Of a stretch of DNA of 64,000 nt, positions 23,507-36,502 are shown piece by piece; position 1 is the stretch's first letter, and each line of letters opens with the position of its first letter. The position numbers and the translations under genes are program-made. The stretch is from positions 279,501-343,500 of the forward strand of contig JAKOGI010000354.1 in the NCBI GenBank assembly GCA_029747015.1. Direction: 5' to 3'. The stretch is from Carnegiea gigantea (lineage: Eukaryota > Streptophyta > Magnoliopsida > Caryophyllales > Cactaceae). The notes below the pieces were generated by a model that had not been told where the DNA came from, searched no databases, and saw nothing but the letters and a program-made list of their open reading frames with translations.

Positions 23507-23870
23507 TGGGGCACCTAATGGAGAGGATGTCTAACCAGCAATACAAGTGAGTGAAGAGTCAAAGATAGTAGAAAACAACTCTTTCATTACCCTTCATGAA
23601 TATTTAGTGGACATTCAAAAATTTGACCACATGCCAAGAAAATTCGAGATGGGTCACGCAGTTAGTATACATGTTGAATATGCTGAAATTTTTATCCCTA
23701 ATTACTTTTTCGAGAAAAACACTCTATATCCATTGCTGGCATGGTGCTTAATGATAGAGAAGATTCTAAGGCTAGAGTTTCAACAAAAGTGCAAGGACTT
23801 TAAATAATTTTTTTCATATTCTTCTCCGGCTCTTTTTCATTTCAAGACTCCAGGATGAGTTTTTTTATAA
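23507..23870 (+). other. 3' part of the RRM element, possible shifted coding tail
   Basis: A 23547-23807 frame (86 codons) follows the RRM ORF in another frame. It matches no family I know and may be a frameshifted tail or chance. Beyond it the sequence runs into the polypurine tract. Confidence 0.4.
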
Positions 23871-23881
23871 CCGGGGGAGAA
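23871..23881 (+). promoter_or_regulatory. Polypurine tract of the RRM element
   Basis: CCGGGGGAGAA directly before the right LTR; confirms plus orientation of the element. Confidence 0.75.
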
Positions 23882-24246
23882 TGATGTAGGATAAAGATAG
23901 AGAAATAAGGAGATATTGGCATACCTTAACATTTCTACAAGTGAAATATTTGATATTTTAATTATCTTGGTAGTTTTATCTTTTAGGAATAGCTTATCTT
24001 TTAATTATCATCTTAGGTAGAAAATAATATCTTTGTGATCTTATTTATCTTTTAGTTTCCTTATTGTTTTAGGTCTTTTCTCTATTTAAGCTCCCTATTA
24101 TGCATTAGGGAGTTAGACTGGAATGAATTGAAATATTGAATATTTGAAAGTTCTTGTTTGAATTTTCTCGGTGTAGCATTGCTCTTAGAGCATCCTACAT
24201 CAAATTGTTTCCTTCGTAGGAATTGCACTTAGACCATCCTACATCA
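23882..24246 (+). repeat. 3' LTR of the RRM-carrying element
   Basis: 365 bp, starts TGATGTAGGA, ends TCCTACATCA; pairs with 15580-15940. Confidence 0.88.
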
Positions 24247-24265
24247 AGAAGCGAACAACTCCCGC

Positions 24266-24266
<1 letters not shown>

Positions 24267-24296
<30 letters not shown>
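24267..24296 (+). repeat. A30 homopolymer
   Basis: Thirty A in a row between the right LTR and the last visible Rgp1 exon. It could be a poly-A relic of an insertion or simple-sequence expansion. Confidence 0.9.
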
Positions 24297-24298
<2 letters not shown>

Positions 24299-24305
24299 TT
24301 AAGAA

Positions 24306-27300
24306 CTAGGAAACAAAACATTGAAGACGACGAACCAGTTCAACATTTTCAGTCAACTCTCTGTCAGGATGGCCATTTTCCAGTATCAACCACTGTCCAG
24401 CTAAAGTAGCTCTGACGTAGTACAGGTATCGAATTGTTGTACCTCTGTATGATGGTGGGATGATGCTGGGTAAAACGGTCCTAACCACATCTGCAGAAAC
24501 AGTTGTCTCATGAGTAATCAGCATAAGCAGATGGATAAAAGTGATATGAAGACTAATGTATTCAGAAAAATCCTTAAGAAAAAGCCCTCGTATGGGGAGA
24601 CTATAAGACTCTGGTAATCAACTCTTCTTTTGCTGTTTCCTTTTTGGTGATAAATCAGCCTATTCACTATCTTATCCCTGCAATATCTACTGTTGAGGCT
24701 CAGAAAGGCCTATTGACAAGCGATGAAGCCATAGGAAAAGGCTACAAATGACAGACAGAAAGAAGACAAATGCAGTAACTTTTTTGCAATCATCCATTCA
24801 AAACCTATTTGCATAACAAGAAGCTGCATGTCTAGCAATTTCAATAATTCCAATGCTGAAAAGAACGTCTCCATTTTTTTCTCAGTTGGCATTTTGTGAG
24901 GTGATAATTTTATTTTCTTCCATTCAATACCATTAGCCACAAAGGGATGGAAAAAGAATAGCATATAAAACAGGAATTCCTCTATGTCAGGAAATGTTTC
25001 AATGAACAAGAAAACAAAAACACCACCACCCTCCTCCAAAAAAGAACCATAACAACAAGAATAGTAATTTTCCTTGCACATTAAATGTATAAACTAGAAG
25101 ATGATAGGAATTTAGAAAGCGACCACATGACATTTAGGATGATCTAGTGCTGTTTCCTACGTATATTGGAATAGCAGCAAAGTGATAATGTAGAAACCAA
25201 AATCATGTAGACTACACATACTCAGTTGTATTTGACAGTTATTTATTAATCCATTCATCCCCCACAAAATCATTTTTTTTTAGTTTAAGAACACCCCGCA
25301 GAAAAAATATAAAGGAAAAAAAAAGGTCACCTTTTAACATTGCAACTTGCAAGTTCCTTAACTGTTCTTACTCGACAACGGGCCCTAGTCACCCAACCCA
25401 GCCGGTGTTGGTCCAACATCAAGTCATGCATTTCCTTGAACTTCACCTTAATTGACTGATTTTGCAAGACAAAAATCTGGAAATAATACTACCATGAACT
25501 TTGCCCCAAGGACCACATTTGGACGCTGTATATTTGCAGTTGCTATCAGTTCAAATAATGGCAACGCAACTATAATTTCCCCCATTCTGTTCATACATGA
25601 ACTAAAGTCTTTCCACATAATACTTGTTTGTCTCTATTCTCATCCAAGTTAATTATCTTTACTGTATAACTGCAATTATTAGCATACTGCCCTTGTGTGT
25701 CTTATGGGCTCTGTGCGTGTGTGCACGCATGCAAAAGGAGACAAGATAGAAAATGAGAGAAGTAAATCTCTGCTGGGTTTAGACTAAGTACACATCACCT
25801 CCACCAGCAACAAAAATCCAAAACTTACCCTCCACAAAGCCCCCGTAAGTCCCCCCCACCCAAACAGTGTGAAACATATTATGTCATGCCCTACTATCCC
25901 CCTTTATCTATCCTTCCCCGACCCTTTCCGATGAGCCCTTGTGGAAAATGGGACACACAGAGATAGCCATGCAGGGCAAGGGAGGTCTAAGAGATGATAA
26001 TTATCCTGAGATCTTAAATCAAAATCTAAGAGCCTAAGCCATTTCCAATCACCACCGACCACCCACCCTCACCATCTGAGTTTCAATTGCCTGCAAGGCT
26101 GCAACCAATTGGCTTCAACCAAATAACCTCAATTGCTTAATCCCCTCCTTTTGCCTGATTATCTCCTTTTCCGCTCACTGCAAAAGCCTACACCTGCCAT
26201 CGATAAGGTTAGTGCTAGGGTTAGGGGCAATTAGGGATAGGGGATATGGGTGGGGAAAGATGAGGGGGAGGCCATCAATAGCCCGTCAGTGGCTCTTAAA
26301 TGTCTCGGATGAAAGTTTTTAAATGAAAGAGAGTGGAAGAAGAAAAGAAAATGGAAAGGAGGGGAAGAGAGAGAGAGAGAGAGAGAGGGTCAGTAGGTGA
26401 TTTAGGAGCCATGAGAAGTCAAGTTGGTCACCAACGATCCCTCTAGAAGCTTGATACTAGAAATTTTACCCCTTGGTTTAAAAAAGCGCAGGCAAGGCGT
26501 GCCTAGGTGAGAGGCGCAAGGGCTTTCGCCTCACACACACTCAAACCAGCGCATTCTCGATGCCACAGGAGGCGTGTGCCTCATGGCGCCTCAGGCCAAG
26601 GCGAGCAAAGCGCGCGCACAGAGGAACGTAAGGTTTCTGTTGAGGAAAAAAAGGAGAGAATTTAAAAAGAACTTACATTTTTTAGCACACCTGCTACTAG
26701 TCTCTCGCCCACCCTCTTCCCCGCAAAAAATTCAAAACCCAATAGCTGAGTTCTCTGGCTCCATCGACACAGCAAACCCCAGAAGCTACTTCCCTCCTTC
26801 ATCCACAAGATATGCTACGGTTCTCCTTTGCTTTCTCTTCTTCTTTACTTGCTTTTCATCTTCTTCGTCACTTCTTCTTCCTCTTCCCCGCTACTGCTCT
26901 TCGGCAAACTATGGCCTACTCTTCTTCTTCTTCTTCGTTTTTTTCGTGTTTTTCTCTCTTAATGTCTATCTATTCCTCTATCGGCTATGTGTGTCCCTCT
27001 TTTAGCATTCTCTGCTTTTCTCTCTCTTCTAATGTCTGATCTGAGACTCAGATTATCCTCTCTGTTTCGTTCACTGTCTTTGTTTCGACCTCTCTGTTTA
27101 AATTTAGCTTTTTTTTCCTTTTTGTCGGTGTAACTGTGTGTCTGTCTTCTTAATTATTTATTTTTGTTATTTTCTGCCTCTGCCTCTGCCTCTCTGTGGA
27201 TGTGACTGTGTGTCTGTCTTCTTATTATTTTTTCTATGTTTCCTTGCAATTAGCCAATTATAATGTAGCTGTTGCAGTGCTTCATGCTTGTCTAATTATT

Positions 27301-30300
27301 TATTTGTTGATTATTGAATGTTAGTTTAAGACTTTGATCAAATGGGGGATTCAACCCAACCGGTAACGCTTCGGGTTTGGATTCCGCTAAATATTTAGAC
27401 CCGAAAAGGAAGAACGGGAAGCAAGATCCAACAAATAGAAATAATTTATTCTACAACTTTTGTGGAGTGAGAACCATTGGGGGTGTTTTCGACTCAAACA
27501 ACATCTAATTGGTGGACACTGGAGCACATTAGCTTGTCAAAAGGTCCTCGAACATGATAGAAAAGAAATTCAAGATTACATGGACCTGAAAAAGGCGACC
27601 AAAGCTTATGATATATTTATACGTTTACCACAAAGCTATTTTGATGAAGAAGATGATAATGAAGAGCAAGTTGAGATGCCTAAGGGTGGAACATTCACAA
27701 GGGGTCAAAAGTTAGTAATAGCATGCCTTCAAAGAGACAAAACACAAAAGGTCCATTGGATTTACTCCTAATCCTGTGGATGTTGTGAAGGCAAGAAAGG
27801 AAGGGATCTTGAAAGGCAAAAGATTCTAAATGAGATGTGAAGGAAAGAGCTAAGAAACAAAGTTTGTAGGGGTAAAGCTAGATTCTTCTATGATGGTGGT
27901 ATTCCTTCTCATTTACTCACACTTGATAGTTTTCAAGTCATGTGTAAGTCTATTGTTCAGTTTGGCCCAGGTTTAAAACGACCTTCCATGTCTGAGGCGA
28001 GGGTTCCTCTCCTCAAGGGGGGAAAAAGTGGACGATACCAAGAAAGCGATGGTAGAGCACAATAAAGAATAAGCTTAAAAAAGCTGTTCAATCTTATCCA
28101 ATGGATGACGTGATTCCAGGGACCACGGTTCAAAAAAAATAGTCAACTTTCTTGTGAACTGTCTTAAGGGTTCGGTCTTCATTAAATCGACGGATGTTTC
28201 CGATGTTGTAAAGAATGTAAACCTTTTATTCAAAATTCTCGATGATTTAGTAAAGAAGTTGGAGAGGAGAATGTGACACAAGTGTTGACTGACAATGCAT
28301 CAAATTATGTCAAGGCATGTAAGAATCCTTATCTTCTTTTTGAATGACTTGAATTAGCTCTTTGTTCCATTTTTAGTTTCTAACTTCATTCTTGTTAAAA
28401 TAAATCTATGTAGCGAAATTGCTAATTGCTAAGAGGGCAAATTTTATGGACTCTATGTGCTACACTTGTCTTGATCTCATCTTAGAAGATATTGAAAGTC
28501 AAGTTCCAAAGGTTAAGATTCCATTAAAGTAGAGCATGTTCATCAATGCTTACATCCATAGCTTCGTTTCTTTTCTTCACATAATGAGGCGGTTCACGAG
28601 TCAAAAAAATGTGCATAGACCGCCAATCATAAGATTTGTTCACTTTTCTTTCATCACTCTTTCTTTTTGATGAGTAATGCAAATGTCGTATTAAACGACA
28701 CCAAGAGGATGTCACCTATGCACAACAGCAGGATATTACAATAACATCACACCTTCAAGCTCTCAACTATAATCATATCGACAAACTCCAAAAAATTGTA
28801 CCATAACCGAGAGCTTGACTCCAAATATATAAAGTTCTCAAGAATTCTTTCATCACCCTTTCTTCTTTTCACAAGCAAAGAAATAACTCATAAGAATGGA
28901 ATAATAGCAAATGATCTACGGAAGCAAAGGGAAGAAGATAGCATCCTGCCTTCCACAAGAGAGCTATTGGAAGAATATTCTTTATCCTCTTAAGTTGACA
29001 ATTCCTCGTGTGAAGGCTCTTCATATTGTTGATGAAGAAAAGAAGCCTCCAATGGGTAATGTTTATGAGGACGTGGACAGAGCTAAGGAAGCTATTGCCA
29101 AAAGCTTTGGACATAAAGAAGAGAATTACGAAATAGCAATTAGGTTTATTGATGAAAGATGGGAATGCCAACCTCATCAACCTTTCCATGCAGCCGCGCA
29201 TTTCTTAAATTCGGAAATTTATTATTCAAACCTAAACATTGAAGATTGTAGGAAAGTTGTCCACGGTTTGTATGGTTGCATAGCAAGGTTGGTTCCGAAT
29301 CTGAGAACTCAAGATAAGATGCTCTGAGAATTGAACTTGTACAAAAATGCGCAAGACCTCTTTGGAATGAACATAGATAGAAGACAAAGGAATGCACTAG
29401 CTCCCGATAAGCATATTAGATAAGTGTGCCTATATTTTCTCGTTTGTTTTCTTTTAAAAAAAAAATTATTATTATGGAGGATAATTTTTCTATTTTATTT
29501 TCTAATAGCCGATTGGTGGAGTAATTATGGAGCTAAAGCACCTAATTTGAAGAAGTTTGTCATTCGGGTTCTTAGCCATACTTGTAGTGCAACAGGATGT
29601 GAGAGGAAGTGAGGGCAACTGGAGTGTGTTTCAACACGTAAGTTAAAACGATCAAACGTCAATCCTTCTGATAAATTTTAGTTTACACTTATTAACAATG
29701 AAGCCTAATGAAGCCTTTTTCTTGTTACCAGCTTCACACCAAAAAGAGAAATCGATTAGCACAATCTCATTTGAATGACTTAGTTTTTGTCAAAGCGAAT
29801 CGGGCTTTGAGGCGTAGAAGTCAAGATAGTACCTCTATGGATCTCGTCCTCTTAATGGACATCGATGAAAGCAATAAGTGATTACTTGGAAGAATGGATG
29901 GTGATTCAGATAATGATACTCTTATATTTGAGGATGATAATTTGACATGGGCTGTTGTTGCTCAAGTCGCTGGGCAGATGAGCCCAGCTATCACGCTGGA
30001 CATAGAGCATCCCAAGAAGCACCGCTAAGCAAGGCTCTACTACAAAGGATAAAGGAAAGGCTCCCGCCTCTTCTTCTAGGCCTCGAGGACGGTTTCAATT
30101 AACTGATAAAGATGAAGATTGACGATGAAGATAAGAATGATGCAGAATATGAGGAGGAAGAGAACATTGGAGATGATGATGTTGATCCTGGGCATGTGGT
30201 GTTAGATGATGATGATGATGATGACATCTAGTTGATCTTAGATCGCTTTAAGAACTATGATATAACGTTATCTATGATTTCTTTAATGACTATGTTTGTT

Positions 30301-33300
30301 TTTTTGTTTCTGAACTTCCTACTAAGTTCGTGGTATGCGTTTTAGGATACTGACATGCTAAATTACCACATCATAGACTATTTGCGATACTTTTAGATCA
30401 AAAAAGCTCAAGGCGCACAAAGACAAAAAGGTCCTGGGGCCTACGGCGCGGGCTTTGAGGCGAAGGTGCGGGCTTTTTGGACACGAGGCACACCTTTACT
30501 TAAAAATCCTTGAAAATCATTCCCAAGTCATATTTTTGACAAATATGTTAGATGATAGAATTAAACAAGTGATATACATCACAACGGATCATACTATTAT
30601 TTATGAGTAATCAAAAGGTTGCATTAGAAAGACATCAAGGGGATGCCGCTCATGTACAAAAGGGGCAAAGACAAAAACATCATGCCCTTAAGCTCTCATG
30701 CATAATATTATCTATAAAATCCAAGAAATACATGTTTCTTCCAACATTAAATGCATGACTCCAATTATGTAAGATTCTTAAAAAGTTGAGCTTGAAATCT
30801 TGCAAAGACAAAGCTTTGCCCTAAAAAATCTAACTATTCCTTTCCTTCCATATACACCACCAAATTGCAAAAGGAATCATCTGCCAAATACATCCAACCC
30901 AACTCTTCTTCATTCTTCTTCTCCATGCCACCAAGACATCTTTAACAGAGAAAGGTTGAACCTATATAACACCCATCAAGGAAAGAGAGAAATACAAAAG
31001 TGATAAAACCCAACTACAACGAATAAGGAGGTGTTCCACCATCTCTTCCTCCTTAAGACACATAAAACACCTACTTGGCCTACTAAAAGTTTCTGCTTTT
31101 AAGCATATCCTCTGTGGGGATCTTGCCTTTGGTGGCCACCCAAGCAAAAAGCATGCTTTTGTGGGCGTTTTAGACTTCCAAATAGCCTGTACAAAGAAAT
31201 TAGGGCAATTCCCACCACTATAAAGCTTGTGACAGAAACTCTTGATGGTAAAAGAATTACTAGAGCCATAAGGCCAGATAATTACAAACACTTTCTTCGT
31301 CCCAATCATTGGGGCTCCTAGAAAATTTTATATTCCAATGACTTTGATCACCGTTCCAAGAGACCACATCATGCATTGTGGCCTCTTTAAGAAGGGCCAT
31401 CCTAAAAAGCTCAAGAAATTGAAACTTGAAAAGTTGGTCTCTGCACCAAGCATCATGCCAAAAAAGCACTTTGGACCCACTCTTAACCTTGCACTAAGGA
31501 TATGAAACGCTTCAAACCAGCTGAAATGGATTTCCAACAACCCACCCCATGGGCATTGGTGCTTCGCTCGCATCACCAACCCCGACTATGAACCCCGTAT
31601 TTGGCATTGACCACATTTTTCCAAAGCGCTTCCTCCCCTTTAGCAAAACACCAAAGCCACTTGGTCTTTAGAGCTTCGTTCGTATGATGAAGAGGTCTTA
31701 TGTCTAGGCCTCCCTCTTGCTTGGAACAACAAACCTCTCCCCAATTAACCCAATGCAAGCCAATATTGGTGTCATCACTGGACCAAACAAAGTCTCTTAT
31801 GATTTTCTCAAGATGATTAGTGATGCTAGCCGGGATAGTGAACAAGGACATGAAATAAATAGGGAGGCTCTATAAACTGTTCTTCAACAAAGTGGGCCTA
31901 CCCCCTTTGGACAAAAGCTTAGATCTCCACCCCGTTAATTTCTTGTGGAACCTTTCAACAATAGACTCCCACACACCTTTGCTCTTAAAATTTGCACCCA
32001 AAGGGTGATCAAGATAAGAAGATGGCACGTAATCAACTCCACAGCCAAAGAAATGAGCCACGTGATGTAGCTCGGGAACCTCACCAATTTGCAGAAGAAG
32101 ACTTTTAGATAAGTTGACTCCAAGCCTAGGCACTGCTTCAAAAAGGAGAAGGGTACACCTCAAATACCCAAGGTTACTCTCATTCGGTTTTCAAGAAATC
32201 AGACCGTCATCAACAAAGAGAAGGTGAGAGATTAACATGCTGCCGGATTGAGAGTTACCAATTTGGAACCTTCTAATAAACCCACCTCAGTTGCCTTAAC
32301 AAGCATTCTGCTAAATGAGTCCATCACCAAGATAAATAACAAGGTGGAAAGTGGATCACCTTGACGAAGCCCTCTTGAACTAGGGGAAGAAACCTGCTGG
32401 CTCACCATTGATTAAAACTGAAAAGCGAATGGTAGAAATGCAAAAGTACACCCATCTCCTCCACTTCCTAGGGAAGCCCATTTTATCAAGAATGGTCCTA
32501 AGGAAATCCCAAAAGACATGATCGAAAGGCTTCTCAATATCGAGCTTACATAGAATTCCCCACCGGTTGGATTTGAGACAGGAGTCGATACACTTATTTG
32601 CTATCAACGAAGCATCTAAAATTTGACAATCCGGAACAGAGGCATGCTGATAAGAACTGACAATTTTGCCAATGACTTTTCTCGTCCTCGAGGTAAGAAC
32701 CTTGGGAAAAATTTTGTACACAATCCCGACTAGACTAATGCGTCTAAAATTCTTAATGTCATCTGCCTCTGCCACTTTGGGGATCAAGCTAATGAAAGTG
32801 GCATTCAGACTTCTCAAAGATGCCAGTCCCATGAAAATCAACAAAAAGTCCCATAATCTCCCACTTGACAGTACTCCAAGAATGCTACCTGGAGCTTTAT
32901 CCTTGCCTAAGTCATTGATCGCATTCCAAAAGTCCTACTTGGAGAAGTCCTCTTCAAGCTTAAAAGCATCATTAAGACTAATAGAATCATAATCAATCCC
33001 CTCAAGGAAAGGCCGAGATGGTTGATCTCCTCGATAAAGATTAACATAAAACTAGGTAATTGCATATTTAATAGAAGAAGACTCCACATGGTATCCACCT
33101 TAACATTATGAATAGCATTGAATTTTCTTCTACTATTTGCCATCTTGTGAAAGAATTTGGTATTGCGATCTCCTTCTTCAATCCAATGCTGCTTTGCTCC
33201 CTGCCGCGAGAAGATGTCTATCCAATTACGTACCTTTGAAAACTCTTTCTTAAGATCCAACCTCCCAAATCTATCAACAAAGGTGAGAGATTGTTGTTGC

Positions 33301-36300
33301 ATCCAGACGCTTCACCTTATCCACCAAATAAGCCATCTTAGTATCAAGGTGCCAAAGACATCCCTATTCCAATCTTTGAGCTTGGACTTGAGAAAACACA
33401 GCTTTTTGGCTAGAATGAAACTAAAGGAACCAGAGACATTGAGTTCCTCCAAAGGATTTCACAAGGTCAGAAAATCCATCCACCTCAAGCCAAATATTTT
33501 CGAATTTAAAAGGTCTTTTAGCCAAACAGACTTCTCCAACTCAAAGTAGAATGGGTAAGTGGTCAAAAGTAACCTTAGGGAGAATAACTTGATGAAGTCC
33601 CTGGAAATGATCATCCCAATCAATGGAGAAAAGAAAACAATCAATACAGGATTAGGTGGGGACCTCCTCACGGCTAGATCATGTAAAACGACCACCTTCT
33701 AAAGGAGGGTCAACCAGATTACAGGAGTTAATAAAATTCAAAAAATCTCTCATGGTAATAGTGAACCTTCACTCAGTAGATCTCTCATAAGGGAACCTAA
33801 CTACATTGAAGTCGCCTCCTAAACACCAAGAAATATCCCAAATAAAATGAAAGTCCTCACTCCTCCAGAAAAAATAGAACACAAATTGTCATCATCCATA
33901 AACATAAGACCCCAAACAAAATTATCATCCAGGGACTTAAACTTACGACACACAGAAAAATACCCAACTTTAGAGTCAATAAGCTCTAAAGTATGAGAAT
34001 CCCCACCAACAATAATACCTCTCGAACGACCCACAGATGGTTGAGAAAGCCACTTGACAGGGCAATGACCCCAAATGCTAATGGCGATAGGATAGCTGCC
34101 ATGTTCCATTTTTTATTCTTGGAGAATGGCGATGTCACAAGAAAACCTCTGCAACACCTACTTGACATTTCCCCTCTTAATTGGACAATTAAGTCCCCTG
34201 ACATTCCAAGATAAAGCGTTAATACTACGCCCCATCAAGCAAGATCCTGCCCCCTACTTCTACTCCACCATTCTCTGCAACCACTAGATCACCTTTCTTC
34301 CTATTAGCTTCCAAAGAGGCCAGAAAAGAAAGCTAACTCCATCTCTCTCCCTTCGAACGCAAACCCCATATATTTACAAGAGGGGAAAAAACAATGCAGT
34401 CCAAAACCCATTCAGAACCTCCCTCCACATCCTCAGTCAGATCAACATTTGGAGAGGTATCTCCATCAACTCCTTTATCCTGGCTTCATCTTGGAGATTT
34501 CCCAGCATCAGACAGAGCCCATCCTTGCTCATGCACAATGGGAGAAGTAAAAACATCACGATCAATCACCTTTTCCTTCCCATTCTTTTTCCTTCAAGAG
34601 TAAACAACCAAGTCCTTAGGAACATGACAAAACAAAGGAGGCTCTTGTCCCCAATGCTCAAAATTCGATTCAGGTATCACAGAGGCAGAAGGAGAATTGC
34701 AACAATAAGAGCTTGAAACAAACTTGGGACAGCTCTCGAAGAGATCCTTGAGGACCTGAAATTGTTTAACACAAGGAGGAGGGGTAGGGAAAAGATCATC
34801 ATTCCCGGATTTTCCACCTGATGGAATGGAGTGAGCCTTATCCTTATCCTTAGGAAAAAAAACTGACTAGAAGGTGAACTCCCGGCATTGACATTTTGCT
34901 TAGGATGTGTTGCTAGCCCATTTTCCCGCAAATCACCGAGGGCAGCATCATAAACGTCCCACGAGCCACACGACCTGCACCTCCAACCCTTCAAGACAGA
35001 TCTCTCATAACCACCCACACAACTTCGAACAGCATTAGCATAACTCAAAGGCCTTCCCTGCTTTAATCTCAAGTCAATGGGATCAACCTGATGGGACTTA
35101 TGCTGAGAGGAGGTCTTAATATGCCCACTAATAAGAGACTCTTTCAAAATCTTCATTACCCCAAACCAGCCATCTGCTTTGTCACCTTCTGGGAAAATGA
35201 TTGTCCTCGACTGATTAGAGCTTCTGTATTGCATTAGCACAAGGAACCATCCTTTGGAATGTTTCCTTAACTGAAGCAACAGACAACTATCGCCAACTCG
35301 AAACGTTCTCACCCACAGAAGTGACAGAACAGAAACGAACCATCTCAATTGACAGCCATCTAAACTCCTGCAGACTGAACCTGATGAAAGAGCTTTTCCT
35401 TCTTGATGATTCAGCAATACTAAAAGGAACCACACCTCTTTAACCCCTGAAAAACTCCAAGAACTTCCCTTCACTCCTTAACGAGGCATAAATTGTCTGG
35501 GAAGTAGACGAGATGAGCCAGACCCGACCAACCCAACAACAGACCAAGGAAGAAGTGGGAGAAACCAGCAACGCGAACAAAGGAATTCCCTAAAGGAACA
35601 CCAAACCGGGCAGGAAGCTTGAAATTTGAAAAACAGAGAAAAGACAAGGAGGCACATCTGGGCAGCAGCAGCGAAACCCACTTCACAACAGGGTCAGTTG
35701 GCACTTTCTGACGCAGAAAATGGTGGAAAAAAAATTTTCGACGAGATTCTGGCAACCAGAAAAGTCGCCAGAGACTGGAATTCCGATGAGAACATAACAG
35801 GCAGAGGCAGAAAAGGACGACCAGGCTGACCAGCCTAACCCTCCAACAGCAGACAGCAAAGGTCAAAGACAGAGGTATCTAAGAAAGAAGGGGAAAGAGA
35901 GAGAAAAGGGGCTCGCCGGAAAGAGAAAATGACTGGTGACAAGAGCATCGACGGCTCCCAGAGACCCAAGACCCATCAAATCTCAGGTGGACCTCCGATG
36001 ACCGTGGGAACACTCTAGAGAGCACCGACCTCACTCACTCTCCCTATCTCTCTATCTCTCTCTTCGTTGCCTTTAAATTTATCCAATTCTAATGGCATTT
36101 TAGGAATGAGAAAAAAAGAAGGAACCAATATTTGACAGCATATTAGGACGGGGAAAAAACAAGTGAAGGATATTCTTTAATACTTCTTTCCATAGTATTG
36201 GTGGCACCTAGAGTTGGGAAACAGGTCGGGTTTTGTGTCGGCCTTGAAAATAGCTTAGATTTCCTCAAAACTGCCAAATAACAACTTTTCACAATAAACG

Positions 36301-36457
36301 GTCAAATTGTGTCGACTTCAGGTCAAAACCGGTTCAGTTCAGGTTGGGTTCGTGTTTCTCTCAGTAAATTAGGATCGAGTTCATATCGTGTTATCGTATC
36401 GGGTCAGACTTTCCCAACTCTAGTGGCACCATATTTCTCATACACAGAGACAGAGAG

Positions 36458-36502
<45 letters not shown>

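Larger units (their letters stand above)
15580..24246 (+). mobile_element. Compact LTR retroelement carrying a PTB-like RRM ORF
   Basis: Two ~365-bp LTRs (15580-15940, 23882-24246) begin TGATG(C/T)AGGA and end (C/T)CCTACATCA, forming a near-perfect 10-bp terminal inverted repeat. A TGGTATCA primer site follows the left LTR and a GGGGGAGAA tract precedes the right one. Flanks GGAAG (15575-15579) and AGAAG (24247-24251) are a probable 5-bp target-site duplication with one change. Without the nested LINE the element would be about 2 kb, with no gag or pol visible: it needs enzymes from elsewhere. Its only ORF, in the sense direction, encodes an RRM. The GAGTTTTTTTATAACCGGGGGAGAA-like 3' end (split here: GAGTTTTTTTATAACC then GGGGGAGAA) resembles Ty3/gypsy 3' ends. 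Confidence 0.8.
30598..36008 (-). mobile_element. Second L1-type LINE, near full length
   Basis: Same family as 16032-22701: shared 5' end (CCCACGGTCAT), ORF1, endonuclease, RT, zf-RVT and 3' end with TTACTCATAAATAA. About 5.4 kb. No clear target-site duplication found. It lies in the 3' non-coding part of the hAT. Confidence 0.85.

Noticed and set aside
15575..24251. Exact target-site duplication for the RRM element
   Set aside because: Flanks GGAAG and AGAAG differ at one base, so they are reported as probable only.
24710..25081. A 123-residue minus-strand frame in Rgp1 intron 2
   Set aside because: Not homologous to any Rgp1 part I know, and the exon 2 to exon 3 junction is already in phase without it.
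26574..27039. Hydrophobic frames at the left of the hAT
   Set aside because: They arise from pyrimidine-rich leader sequence (TCT/CTT runs) and do not connect to the BED-finger frame.
30380..30520. Right end of the hAT transposon at about 30510
   Set aside because: The GC-rich AGGCGC zone looked like a terminus, but no matching 8-bp duplication is there. TTTTACCC at 37274-37281 matches the left flank exactly and follows a CTAAG-type end.
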